The position numbers and the translations under genes are program-made. A DNA stretch of 64,000 bases from Pseudomonadota bacterium (GTDB taxonomy: Bacteria > Pseudomonadota > Alphaproteobacteria > Rhizobiales > Rhizobiaceae), in assembly GCA_023435335.1 (NCBI GenBank), contig JAEYRU010000112.1, forward strand, positions 1 to 64,000, read 5' to 3'. The notes below the pieces were generated by a model, which had not been told where the DNA came from, did no database searches, and worked only from the letters and a program-made list of their open reading frames with translations. This document shows, one piece after another, positions 10,637-18,771 of this stretch (positions are counted from its first letter, which is position 1; each line of letters opens with the position of its first letter).

Positions 10637-11713
10637 TCAGCCTTCGTGCCCCATCTCGGACAGCAGCTTGGATTGATGATCGGCCGTCAACGCGTCGATC
10701 ACCTCGTCGAGATCGCCTTCCATGACGCGGTCGAGCTTGTACAGCGTCAGGTTGATGCGGTGGTCGGTCAGCCGCCCCTGCGGGAAATTGTAGGTCCGGA
10801 TGCGCTCCGAACGATCGCCTGAGCCGACCTGCAGCCGCCGCGCCTCCGACCGTTCGTCCGCAGCCCTCGTGCGCTCCATGTCGAACAGCCGCGCGCGCAG
10901 GATCTGCATGGCCCGCGCCCGGTTCTGGTGCTGCGACTTTTCCGCCGAAACGACCATGATGCCGGTCGGCAGGTGGGTGATGCGCACGGCCGAATCCGTC
11001 GTGTTGACGTGCTGGCCGCCGGCGCCCGAAGCGCGCATCGTATCGATGCGTATGTCCTCGGCCTTTATGTCGATGTCGACTTCCTCGGCTTCCGGCAGCA
11101 CGGCCACCGTTGCCGCCGACGTGTGGATGCGTCCGCCCGCTTCCGTTTCCGGAACGCGCTGGACCCGGTGCACGCCCGACTCGAACTTCAGCCTAGCGAA
11201 CACGCCCCTGCCCGAAACGCTGGCGATGATCTCCTTGTAGCCGCCGACTTCGCCCTCGCTTGCCGAGACCACCTCGATCTTCCACCCATGGGCGGCCGCG
11301 TAGCGCTCATACATGCGGAACAGGTCGCCTGCGAACAGCGCGGCCTCGTCGCCACCCGTGCCGGCCCGTATCTCGAGGATGGCATTCTTCTCGTCGGCTG
11401 CGTCCTTCGGCAGCAGCAGGAGTTGCACCTGGTGCTGAAGGTCCTCTATCCGCTCTTTGACCGAATCGAGATCGGCCTGCGCGAGTTCGCGCATCTCTGC
11501 ATCGGTCGTGCGGTCGGCGAGCATCGCCTCAAGGTCGCTGCGCTCCCTTTCGGCTGCCCGCAGCGCCCGGATCTGCTGCGCAATCCCCTGCAGTTCGGAA
11601 TACTCCGAAGCCATCTTCACGTATTCATCGGGGTTCGGACCGGCCGACATCCGCGCTTCGAGAAGGTCGAAGCGCTTCAGAACCTGGTCCATTCGTTCGG
11701 CGGGGAGTTGCAT
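10637..11713 (-). CDS. prfA: Peptide chain release factor 1
   Basis: The 358-residue protein reads UAA and UAG stop codons and triggers release of the nascent chain. It has the GGQ catalytic loop (GAGGQHVN) and an N-terminal helical domain. The stop-codon recognition loop lies in the segment around RVQRVPETEAGGRIHTSAATVAV. I chose the ATG at 11713 (MQLPAERM) rather than an upstream one at 11770, because the extension would overlap ptsP and the shorter length fits RF1. It is followed by prmC at 5 bp and preceded by ptsP at 19 bp, forming one operon. Confidence 0.97.
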   Translation of the reverse strand: MQLPAERMDQVLKRFDLLEARMSAGPNPDEYVKMASEYSELQGIAQQIRALRAAERERSDLEAMLADRTTDAEMRELAQADLDSVKERIEDLQHQVQLLLLPKDAADEKNAILEIRAGTGGDEAALFAGDLFRMYERYAAAHGWKIEVVSASEGEVGGYKEIIASVSGRGVFARLKFESGVHRVQRVPETEAGGRIHTSAATVAVLPEAEEVDIDIKAEDIRIDTMRASGAGGQHVNTTDSAVRITHLPTGIMVVSAEKSQHQNRARAMQILRARLFDMERTRAADERSEARRLQVGSGDRSERIRTYNFPQGRLTDHRINLTLYKLDRVMEGDLDEVIDALTADHQSKLLSEMGHEG

Positions 11714-11732
11714 CAGATTCTCGTCTTGCCCC

Positions 11733-14006
11733 TCAGAGGGGAATTCCGTGTGTTTCGGCGAACGCGACAAGCATGGCGCGGATATCGGCCTCCGCGCCCT
11801 TGCCGTTCATCGCCTCGTCGAGGCGGGCCGCCAGTTCGGCCACCGGCAGTTCGAGCAGCATCGCCTTCACCGGTCCGATCGCCGCCGGCGCCATGGAGAT
11901 GGATCGGAAGCCGAGCCCTATCAACGCCATCGATGAAATCGGTCTGCCGGCCAGCTCGCCGCACAATGTGACCGGCGTATGGTTGCGCCGTCCCGCCTCC
12001 ACGATCTGCTTGAGCACCCGCAGGAACGGCACGCTGAGCGGATCGAAGCGGTGCGACAGCATGGTATTGCCGCGATCGCTGGCGGTCACGAACTGGAACA
12101 GGTCGTTCGAGCCCACCGAAACGAAATCGACTGCCTGCATCAGCTCGTCGAGTTGCCACAGCAGCGACGGCACCTCCACCATCGCGCCGAGCTTGAGGCT
12201 GGTCGGCAGGTGATGCGCGAAGCGGGACAGGTGACGGACCTCGCGGTCGATGATCTCCCGCGCTCGCCGGATCTCGCGGATTTCCGTCACCATCGGCAGC
12301 ATGACGCGCAGCTCGTTACCGCCGGCCGCCTTGAGCAGCGCGCGAACCTGCGTGCGCAGCAGCGCGGGGCGATCCAGCGTGAGGCGGATGGCGCGCCAGC
12401 CGAGAGCGGGATTCTCCTCGGGCGTCACTTCCTTGAAATATGGAAGGACCTTGTCGCCGCCTATGTCGATCGTGCGGAACGTCACCGGCCTGCCGTCGGC
12501 GACCTGCATCACCTCACGGTAGAGCCTTTCCTGCTCCTCCACGCGCGGGAACTGCGCCGCCACCATGAACTGCAGTTCGGTGCGGAACAGCCCGATGCCC
12601 GCCGCCCCTGAATCGGCGAGCTGCGGCAGGTCCACGGAAAGCCCCGCGTTCATGAGCAGGTCCACCGAGACGTTGTCCTTCGAGAGGCTCGGCTTGTCGC
12701 GCAGCTCGCGGTACAGCTGCTGGCGACGGGCGCGGAAGCGCACCTTCTCCGCATATGCCGCCTCGACGTCGGGTTGCGGCCGCAGATGGATGCGCCCCTC
12801 CTCGCCGTCGACGATGATCGCATCGCCGTTCTCCGACATGGAGACCACGCCCTTCATCTGTCCGGCGACGGGGATTCCCATTGCGCGGGCGACGATGACC
12901 ACGTGGCTGGTCGGCGCGCCGTCCTCCAGCACGAGCCCGCGCACACGGTCGCGCGGATAGTCGAGCATCTCAGCCGCTCCCATGGAGCGGGCCACGATCA
13001 CGGCGTCCCTGGGAAGCGTCTCTGCCAGCGTTTCCGGGCCATGCCCGAGGAGCTGCCGCAGCAGGCGGTTGGCGAGATCGTCGAAATCGCTCATCCTCTC
13101 CCGGAGATAGGGATCGGTCATGTGCATCATGCGCGCGCGCATGTCGCTCTGCACTTTCTCGACCGCTGCCTCCGCGGTCAGGCCGTTGCGCACGGCCTCC
13201 TCCAGCCGCCGCACCCAGCCGCGGTCGTTGGCGAACATGCGGTAGGCCTCCAGCACCGCCCGGTGCTCGCCTTCCACCGCTACCTCGCGCCGCGACAGCA
13301 TGTCGTCGATGGAAAGCCGGAGCGAGCTGACCGCCTTCTCCAGGCGGTCGAGTTCGGCCTGCGTGTCTTCCGCGAAGAGGTTCGTGACGACGATCCGGGG
13401 CTCGTGCAGGACCACATGACCGAGCCCCACGCCGTCATTGAGGCTCAACCCGGAAAAGCTCGCCGGCCGGCGCAGGTCGAGTTCCACGCCCGGCCGGGTG
13501 AGCCGGGCCAGGTCGCCGGTGGCGATCATCTCGGCGATCACCATCGCCGTTGTCTCCAGCGCCTCGACCTCGTCGTCGCGGTAGTGGCGCATGGTGCGGT
13601 TCTGCACCACCAGTACGCCCAGCGTACGGCCGGCGCGCAACACCGGCACGCCCAGGAAGGAATGGTAGATCTCCTCGCCCGTCTCCGGCAGGTAGGCGAA
13701 GGCCGGATGCTTCTGCGCGTCCGACAGGTTGAGCGCCCGAGCCGACGCCGCGATCGTGCCGACCAGGCCCTGCCCCAGCCGCAATTGCGCGTGGTGCACC
13801 GAACCCGGGTTCAGACCTTCCGTGGCGTACAGTTCGAGCACCGAGTCGGAGCGCAGGACGTAGAGCGAGCACACCTCGGCGACCATGTTCGAGGCGATAT
13901 CGCGCACGATCCGGTCAAGCCTCTCCTGCGGCTCGAGCGCCGCCGCCATCAGCTCGCGCAGCCGTCTGAGCAGGACTCTTGGTCCGCTGGACCGGGTTTC
14001 GTTCAT
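11733..14006 (-). CDS. ptsP: Phosphoenolpyruvate-protein phosphotransferase PtsP (enzyme I-Ntr)
   Basis: The 757-residue protein is the first component of the nitrogen phosphotransferase relay. It autophosphorylates from PEP and passes phosphate to NPr. It has an N-terminal GAF domain (about 15-165), a PEP-utiliser N domain, the phospho-histidine segment GAPTSHVVIVARAMGIP (His near 370) and a C-terminal PEP-binding TIM barrel. The barrel carries TFRTIDIGGDK and SVGSNDLFQF and ends in the LCGELAG block. The GAF domain distinguishes EI-Ntr from the sugar PTS enzyme I and is known to respond to glutamine in relatives. It lies between lysC and prfA, a common rhizobial order. Confidence 0.97.
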   Translation of the reverse strand: MNETRSSGPRVLLRRLRELMAAALEPQERLDRIVRDIASNMVAEVCSLYVLRSDSVLELYATEGLNPGSVHHAQLRLGQGLVGTIAASARALNLSDAQKHPAFAYLPETGEEIYHSFLGVPVLRAGRTLGVLVVQNRTMRHYRDDEVEALETTAMVIAEMIATGDLARLTRPGVELDLRRPASFSGLSLNDGVGLGHVVLHEPRIVVTNLFAEDTQAELDRLEKAVSSLRLSIDDMLSRREVAVEGEHRAVLEAYRMFANDRGWVRRLEEAVRNGLTAEAAVEKVQSDMRARMMHMTDPYLRERMSDFDDLANRLLRQLLGHGPETLAETLPRDAVIVARSMGAAEMLDYPRDRVRGLVLEDGAPTSHVVIVARAMGIPVAGQMKGVVSMSENGDAIIVDGEEGRIHLRPQPDVEAAYAEKVRFRARRQQLYRELRDKPSLSKDNVSVDLLMNAGLSVDLPQLADSGAAGIGLFRTELQFMVAAQFPRVEEQERLYREVMQVADGRPVTFRTIDIGGDKVLPYFKEVTPEENPALGWRAIRLTLDRPALLRTQVRALLKAAGGNELRVMLPMVTEIREIRRAREIIDREVRHLSRFAHHLPTSLKLGAMVEVPSLLWQLDELMQAVDFVSVGSNDLFQFVTASDRGNTMLSHRFDPLSVPFLRVLKQIVEAGRRNHTPVTLCGELAGRPISSMALIGLGFRSISMAPAAIGPVKAMLLELPVAELAARLDEAMNGKGAEADIRAMLVAFAETHGIPL

Positions 14007-14079
14007 TTCGCCTCCAACGCCGAAACCGGCGGCCGTCGCGCTGACGGGCCGCCCAAGGGCGGGAAGTTCGGAATCTCTT

Positions 14080-15333
14080 CTACTGCTTATCCAGACCGTA
14101 GACGGAATGCAAAGTGCGAACCGCCAGTTCGGCGTAGGGACCGTCGATCAGAATCGAGATCTTGATCTCCGATGTCGTGATCGCCCGGATGTTGATGCCC
14201 TTTTCGGCCAGGGCCTTGAACGCGGTCGCCGCCACGCCGGCATGGCTGCGCATGCCGACACCGATGACCGACACCTTCACCATTCCCGTTTCGTGCTGGA
14301 CCACATCGAAACCGACGGTGGCCCGGTTCTTCTCCAGGACCGCCAGCGCCTTGTCCACGTCACCGGAGGGCACCGTGAACGTCATGTCGGTGCGCGAGCC
14401 ATCCTCGGAGATGTTCTGGACGATCATGTCGACATTGATGTTGGCTTCCGCCAGCGGCCCGAAGATGCCGGCTGCGACACCGGGGCGGTCCGCGACGCGG
14501 CGGAGCGATATCTGCGCCTCGTCCTTGGCATAGGCGATACCGGTGACGACTTGCTGTTCCACGATTTCATCCTCGTCGCAAATGAGGGTTCCGGGCGGAT
14601 TCTCGAAGTCGCCCATGCCCGGAGCATCCGGGTCCTCGAATGAGGAGCGCACGAAGGTGCGCACCTTGTGTACCATGGCGAGCTCGACCGAACGCACCTG
14701 CAGGACCTTGGCGCCGAGCGACGCCATCTCCAGCATCTCCTCGAAGGAGATCTTGGCAAGCCGCCTGGCCTTGGGTTCGATGCGCGGGTCGGTGGTATAG
14801 ACCCCGTCCACGTCCGTGTAGATATCGCAGCGATCGGCCTTGAGCCCGGCCGCGATGGCCACGGCGCTCGTGTCGGAGCCGCCGCGCCCGAGCGTGGCGA
14901 TGCGGTTGTCAGGTCCGATACCCTGGAAACCGGTGACGACCGCGACCTGCCCCTCGCCGAAGCGCCGGATGAGTTCGGTCCCGTCGATCTCCATGATGCG
15001 GGCGGCACCATGCGCGTTGTCGGTGCGGATGGGAATCTGCCAGCCCTGCCAGGAGCGCGCATTGATGCCGATCGCCTGCAGTGCGATGGCGAGCAATCCG
15101 GCCGTCACCTGCTCGCCCGACGCCACCACGGCATCATATTCACGCGCGTCGTGCATGGGCGAGGCCTCGCGCGTCCAGCCGACGAGTTCGTTCGTCTTGC
15201 CGGCCATGGCGGACACTACGACTGCGACCTCGTGGCCGGCGTCGACCTCGCGCTTGACATGGCGCGCGACATTGCGAATGCGGGCGATGTCGCCGACGGA
15301 CGTCCCGCCGAATTTCATCACGATGCGCGCCAT
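14080..15333 (-). CDS. lysC: Aspartate kinase
   Basis: The 417-residue enzyme phosphorylates aspartate, the first step toward lysine, threonine, methionine and diaminopimelate. The N-terminal kinase domain starts with the diagnostic KFGGTSVGD and has the GRGGSDTSAVA motif. Two ACT domains occupy about residues 265-417 and provide feedback control by lysine and/or threonine. Length is that of the monofunctional class II enzyme. A hairpin-rich leader (15383-15483) precedes it. It is followed by ptsP after 73 bp. Confidence 0.97.
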   Translation of the reverse strand: MARIVMKFGGTSVGDIARIRNVARHVKREVDAGHEVAVVVSAMAGKTNELVGWTREASPMHDAREYDAVVASGEQVTAGLLAIALQAIGINARSWQGWQIPIRTDNAHGAARIMEIDGTELIRRFGEGQVAVVTGFQGIGPDNRIATLGRGGSDTSAVAIAAGLKADRCDIYTDVDGVYTTDPRIEPKARRLAKISFEEMLEMASLGAKVLQVRSVELAMVHKVRTFVRSSFEDPDAPGMGDFENPPGTLICDEDEIVEQQVVTGIAYAKDEAQISLRRVADRPGVAAGIFGPLAEANINVDMIVQNISEDGSRTDMTFTVPSGDVDKALAVLEKNRATVGFDVVQHETGMVKVSVIGVGMRSHAGVAATAFKALAEKGINIRAITTSEIKISILIDGPYAELAVRTLHSVYGLDKQ

Positions 15334-15614
15334 GAGGATGCGTCTGCCCTGTCTCGAAAATCCGGGCTCGCGAAAGCCTGAGGAAAAATGCCCGAAGAGC
15401 CCGCGCCGCGGGCCGTTGATGCGGTGGCCTCATAGCCAAATAGCGGCCGCTTCGCAAGGAGCCGGCGTCTCTGGCGCCGGCTCTGCAATTGCACTAGCAT
15501 CCGGCAATTCACATTCACGGTCGCATGCGGCGGAAGACGTGCTTGCGTGCTGGATGGTGCGGGTATCGGCACTGGCTGCGTAATGCGGGGTGCCATGCGT
15601 GGGAGGCAGGACGG

Positions 15615-16202
15615 ATGGAAACGCGGAAACTCCAGTCGCAGGGAGTTCACCACATCACACTCGTCGGCGCCGACCGCCAGACCTCGATCGACTTCTGGGA
15701 AGGCACGCTCGGCATGCCGTTCATCTTCGAGCAGCCGAACCTCGACAGGGCGAGCGAGAGCCATCTCTATTTCGATCCAGGCGACGGGCGGCTGATCACT
15801 GTCTTCACCGACGAGAACCGCAAGCCGGATCCGCGACGAACGCCAACCGAGCCGGGCTGCGTTCATCACATCGCGTTCTCGGTATCGCGCGTGACCTTCC
15901 TGCAGGCAGTGGAAAGGCTCGAGGCGCGAGGCATCAAGAACACCGGTCCAAAGGACCGCGGCTTCATGGATTCGATCTATTTCAACGATCCGCTGGGCCT
16001 GACGATCGAGCTCGCCTCATACCGCTTCGAGCCACCGAACGGTTTCACACATGCCGACGTGCTGTTCGCGGCGCACAAGATCCGTGTGGCGCGCGGCGAC
16101 TACAACATCGCGGAGGTGCATCTGGCCGACGCCATCGAGCAGCTGACCGAGCAGTCCACGGAAAGCCTGTCGGCCGACCGCTCGCCGAAGAACCCCTACT
16201 AA
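15615..16202 (+). CDS. VOC family (glyoxalase/dioxygenase fold) protein
   Basis: The 195-residue protein has one vicinal-oxygen-chelate module: VHHITLVGADRQTSIDFWEG, then a LYFDPGDGRL strand, a second half starting VHHIAFSV, and DPLGLTIELASY with the likely metal-binding Glu. His in the first HH, His in the second HH and that Glu are good metal ligands. The family includes ring-cleaving dioxygenases, glyoxalases and fosfomycin-resistance enzymes; the substrate cannot be told. The start at 15615 follows a strong GGGAGGCAGGA ribosome site. It is 30 bp upstream of the glutathione transferase gene, so both probably form an operon for handling reactive or aromatic compounds. Confidence 0.85.
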   Translation: METRKLQSQGVHHITLVGADRQTSIDFWEGTLGMPFIFEQPNLDRASESHLYFDPGDGRLITVFTDENRKPDPRRTPTEPGCVHHIAFSVSRVTFLQAVERLEARGIKNTGPKDRGFMDSIYFNDPLGLTIELASYRFEPPNGFTHADVLFAAHKIRVARGDYNIAEVHLADAIEQLTEQSTESLSADRSPKNPY

Positions 16203-16232
16203 GCCAATCGCCATACCTGGAGGAGGAACAGC

Positions 16233-17111
16233 ATGGCAAAGACGACTACAAAGAAACCCGCCGCCAAGGCAAAGGCAGCTCCCAAGCCCGCGGCAAAGGC
16301 CAAGGCGGCCGCGAAGGCTACGACTGCAAGCAGCGCCAAGTCCGCCAGCAAGGCCAAGGCAGCGGCCAAGCCGAAAGCCGCGGCGAAGAAAGCCGCGGCA
16401 AAGAAGCCGGCCGCGAAGAAGCCTTCGATGACGCTGTCAGTGCTGAAGCCGAGCGTCAACAATCTTGCAGTGCGCATCTTCATGCGCGCCGCAAAGCTCG
16501 ATGCGGAGGAAAAGGACGTCTACGGCTCGACCCGTTCGGCCGGGTTCCTGAAGCGCAACCCCGCCCACATGACGCCGATGGTCGAGGAGAAGGGGCTGCC
16601 CAAGGGGGTGCTCTGGGAGAGCTGCGCGATCATGTCCTACCTGTCCAACAAGCATGGGCTGGACAAGCTCTATCCTAGGAACGCCGCCAAGCGGGCAATG
16701 ACCGACAGCGCCATGTTCTACCTGATCGGCACCCTGTATCCGCTGCTCGCCCGCGCTACCTACGGCCGGCTCGGTTTCGGACTGTATCCCGGCGAGGTCG
16801 GCTCCTCCGATCTCGGCGACGAGCACAAGTCGAAGGCTCAGAAAGCGGCGCAGGACGCGCTCGCGGAACCCCTGGAAGTGTTCCGCAGCTTCTACATGGA
16901 CGGCCAGCCCTTCATCGGCGGCTCGCGGCCATCGATCGCCGACATCCGTCTCGCTGCCACGCTCGAGTTCCTGGACGTCATCGATTACCCGATGCCGAAA
17001 TGGACCAGGGACTACATGGGCGCGATGGAGAAGAAGCTCGGCAAGGCCTACACCGAGCCCGCTGCCGACGTGCGTGGGTACATCGCCTACGTGAAATCGC
17101 AAGCAGCCTGA
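16233..17111 (+). CDS. Glutathione S-transferase-like protein with N-terminal histone-H1-like Lys/Ala tail
   Basis: Residues 1-65 are a low-complexity tail with 20 Lys, 28 Ala and no acidic residue (repeats of AKAK, KPAAK and AAKK), resembling the C-terminal tail of histone H1 and bacterial H1-like proteins. A glutathione transferase fold follows. Its thioredoxin-like N-domain starts at MTLSVLKPS (residue 66) and its helical C-domain carries the GGSRPSIADIRLAATLEF helix typical of the family. The strong GGAGGAGGAA ribosome site 5-10 bp before the ATG at 16233 shows the tail is translated; the internal ATG at residue 66 has no good site. Known GST catalytic Ser/Cys/Tyr residues are not obvious. 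Possible roles are DNA- or RNA-associated detoxification; this is inference. Confidence 0.88.
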   Translation: MAKTTTKKPAAKAKAAPKPAAKAKAAAKATTASSAKSASKAKAAAKPKAAAKKAAAKKPAAKKPSMTLSVLKPSVNNLAVRIFMRAAKLDAEEKDVYGSTRSAGFLKRNPAHMTPMVEEKGLPKGVLWESCAIMSYLSNKHGLDKLYPRNAAKRAMTDSAMFYLIGTLYPLLARATYGRLGFGLYPGEVGSSDLGDEHKSKAQKAAQDALAEPLEVFRSFYMDGQPFIGGSRPSIADIRLAATLEFLDVIDYPMPKWTRDYMGAMEKKLGKAYTEPAADVRGYIAYVKSQAA

Positions 17112-17128
17112 ACTTCGAGCCAACCCTG

Positions 17129-17156
17129 AAACCGCCGGCGAAAGCCGGCGGTTTTC
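17129..17156. terminator. Bidirectional terminator between the GST and LysE genes
   Basis: AAACCGCCGGC pairs perfectly with GCCGGCGGTTT around a GAAA tetraloop, flanked by T-rich sequence on the plus side and A-rich on the other. It lies between two convergent stop codons and can serve both. Confidence 0.88.
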
Positions 17157-17158
17157 TT

Positions 17159-17794
17159 CTAGGCGGCGGCACGTTTCCAACTCAATGCCAGTAGCCCGGC
17201 CCCGATCATCAGCGTGCCGCCGGTGCGGTTGACCGCCCGCTGCACCAAGGGCTTGCGTATCGCGCCGCGCGCCAGCGCGGCGAGAAAGGCATAGGCCGCC
17301 GCGTTGAGGGTGGCGAGCACCAGGAACGTCGTCTCGAAGATCACCATCTGCGGCAGCACCGGCAAAGCCGGATTGAGAAATTGCGGCAGGAAGGCGACGA
17401 AGAAGATGATGCTCTTGGGGTTGAGAGCGGTAACCGCATAGGCATGGAGCAGGACGGCGATCGGCCGGCCCCCGCTCTCGGTTGTTGCCGCCACGTCGAG
17501 CCTGTCCGCCACCGGCGCCCGCCAAAGCTTGATGCCGAGCCAGATGAGATAGGCGGCGCCCACCCATTTGAGCAGCGTGAAGACGGTGGCCGAGGCGGCC
17601 AGCAGCGCGCCGAGCCCGAGCATGGAAGCCGTCATGGCGGTGAAGTCCCCCAGCGCCACGCCGGCCACGGTAGCAGCCGCATAGCGCCGGCCGTGGCCAA
17701 GCGCATAGGAAATCACCAGCAGGATCGTCGGCCCGGGTATCGCGAGCAGCACCGCGGAGGCGGCGACGAAAGCAAGCCATTGTTCGATCGGCAT
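17159..17794 (-). CDS. LysE/RhtB family amino-acid exporter
   Basis: The 211-residue inner-membrane protein has about six hydrophobic helices. The family signature region IPGPTILLVISYALGHGRR is in the first loop and KWVGAAYLIWLG in the third helix. Members export lysine, threonine, homoserine lactones or other amino acids using the proton gradient. The ATG at 17794 is chosen because an AGGGAGGA ribosome site sits 5-7 bp upstream; the ATG at 17800 would overlap that site. It converges with the GST gene and shares a terminator with it. The substrate is not determinable. Confidence 0.9.
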   Translation of the reverse strand: MPIEQWLAFVAASAVLLAIPGPTILLVISYALGHGRRYAAATVAGVALGDFTAMTASMLGLGALLAASATVFTLLKWVGAAYLIWLGIKLWRAPVADRLDVAATTESGGRPIAVLLHAYAVTALNPKSIIFFVAFLPQFLNPALPVLPQMVIFETTFLVLATLNAAAYAFLAALARGAIRKPLVQRAVNRTGGTLMIGAGLLALSWKRAAA

Positions 17795-17896
17795 GGACAT
17801 CCTCCCTGGTCGGGAGAAGCAATCCACAGGCGCGACCTGCTTTCAAGTACAATCACTCCGCATCCGCGCTCCGGTTGGCGCGCTCGCCCACGTCGC

Positions 17897-18274
17897 CTAC
17901 GGACAGGGGATGACCTTGCCGGCGCCGTTGACGCAGTACTCCCCGTACTCGACGCAGACATCGTCGTCGCAGTCCCACACGAGGCACGCCGCCACGTTGT
18001 CGTTGGTCCACTGGCAATCTTCCTTCAGGATTTTGACCTGGCGGGTAGATCCGCTCGCCAGCGCACCTGGCAGGCGATTGATCCGTGCTGCGCGGTTGAG
18101 ACGGGCCGACGCCGTCGGCGCCTTCGTATGTATCTGCTTGGACTGGACCAGGATCACCTGGGATCCCTCGGCGTCGGGAGTTCGCGGCAAACCGAATATG
18201 CCCGCCTGCGCGGCGCCAACCATTGCCAGAGCTACCGTGGTCGAGACCGCCAGGACCGTCCTTCGTATCGACAT
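17897..18274 (-). CDS. Small exported Cys-rich protein, function unknown
   Basis: The 125-residue protein has a signal peptide (MSIRRTVLAVSTTVALAMV, cleavage near AQA). A basic middle segment follows, and the last 45 residues contain six Cys (DC, AC, DC, VC, YC, PC) with an acidic patch CDDDVC, ending in VIPCP. An even Cys count in an exported protein suggests three disulfides. It lies 42 bp downstream of a second small exported Cys protein (18317-18646) on the same strand, and the two share the arrangement signal peptide, basic linker, Cys-rich end. I do not recognise a family. A role as a secreted effector, inhibitor or bacteriocin-like peptide cannot be judged from this. Confidence 0.7.
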   Translation of the reverse strand: MSIRRTVLAVSTTVALAMVGAAQAGIFGLPRTPDAEGSQVILVQSKQIHTKAPTASARLNRAARINRLPGALASGSTRQVKILKEDCQWTNDNVAACLVWDCDDDVCVEYGEYCVNGAGKVIPCP

Positions 18275-18316
18275 GACTATTCTCCGTGTTGTGCGCATCC
18301 CTTCTTTCGTGGGAAA

Positions 18317-18646
18317 TCAGCAGAACGGTATATCGACCCCGTCACAGGCAATTATGCACGTGCCGGTGACCGGATTGCCGTTCGCATCCTCGTCGTACAT
18401 GATGAACCAGCCCTCGATCCCGCACATGAGATTGAGTTCGGCGTCGACCGTGTCCGCCCGCTGGGTTGGCCGGCCCAGCTTCCTGGCGATCGTGGGTAGC
18501 GTCCTGGCGACCTGGGAGCGCTGCACGCTCGACAGGGTCGCCATGCTTTGCAGCCGAACCTGTTTCCCCTTCGACTGGCCATGACTCGCAACCAGCGTCG
18601 TGACGGCCAGCGCAGCAGCCAGTGGCAGGACTTGAAGCGGTCTCAT
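18317..18646 (-). CDS. Small exported protein with four C-terminal cysteines, function unknown
   Basis: The 109-residue protein has a signal peptide (MRPLQVLPLAAALAVTTLV, cleavage near SHG). A Ser/Arg/Gln-rich linker follows, then a short C-terminal domain from about residue 72 with four Cys (NLMC, GTC, IAC, PFC) and an Asp/Asn-rich turn DEDANGNP. It is transcribed away from the LuxR-type gene at 18772, with a 20-bp palindrome in between. It probably forms an operon with the similar gene at 17897-18274. No family is recognised. Confidence 0.68.
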   Translation of the reverse strand: MRPLQVLPLAAALAVTTLVASHGQSKGKQVRLQSMATLSSVQRSQVARTLPTIARKLGRPTQRADTVDAELNLMCGIEGWFIMYDEDANGNPVTGTCIIACDGVDIPFC

Positions 18647-18708
18647 CTCGCACCTCCGATGTCATTGCCGGTTTCGACGACAGCTAACCCCCGCCGACAG
18701 TATCGCGT

Positions 18709-18728
18709 CGTCATCCTTTCGGATGACG
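18709..18728. promoter_or_regulatory. 20-bp inverted repeat, candidate operator of the LuxR-type regulator
   Basis: CGTCATCC and GGATGACG are perfect 8-bp inverted arms around TTTC, total 20 bp. It lies in the divergent promoter region, 44 bp before the regulator start (18772) and 63 bp before the exported-protein start (18646). The size equals that of classical lux boxes, but the sequence differs. It has no T-run, so a terminator is unlikely. Confidence 0.5.
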
Positions 18729-18771
18729 CAGCGTCAAAGTGGGGCTATCTTCGCTGCAGAGGCGGCACCTC

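Noticed and set aside
12774..14165. 463-codon plus-strand frame antisense to ptsP
   Set aside because: Shadow of ptsP with His/Arg-rich composition and no domain.
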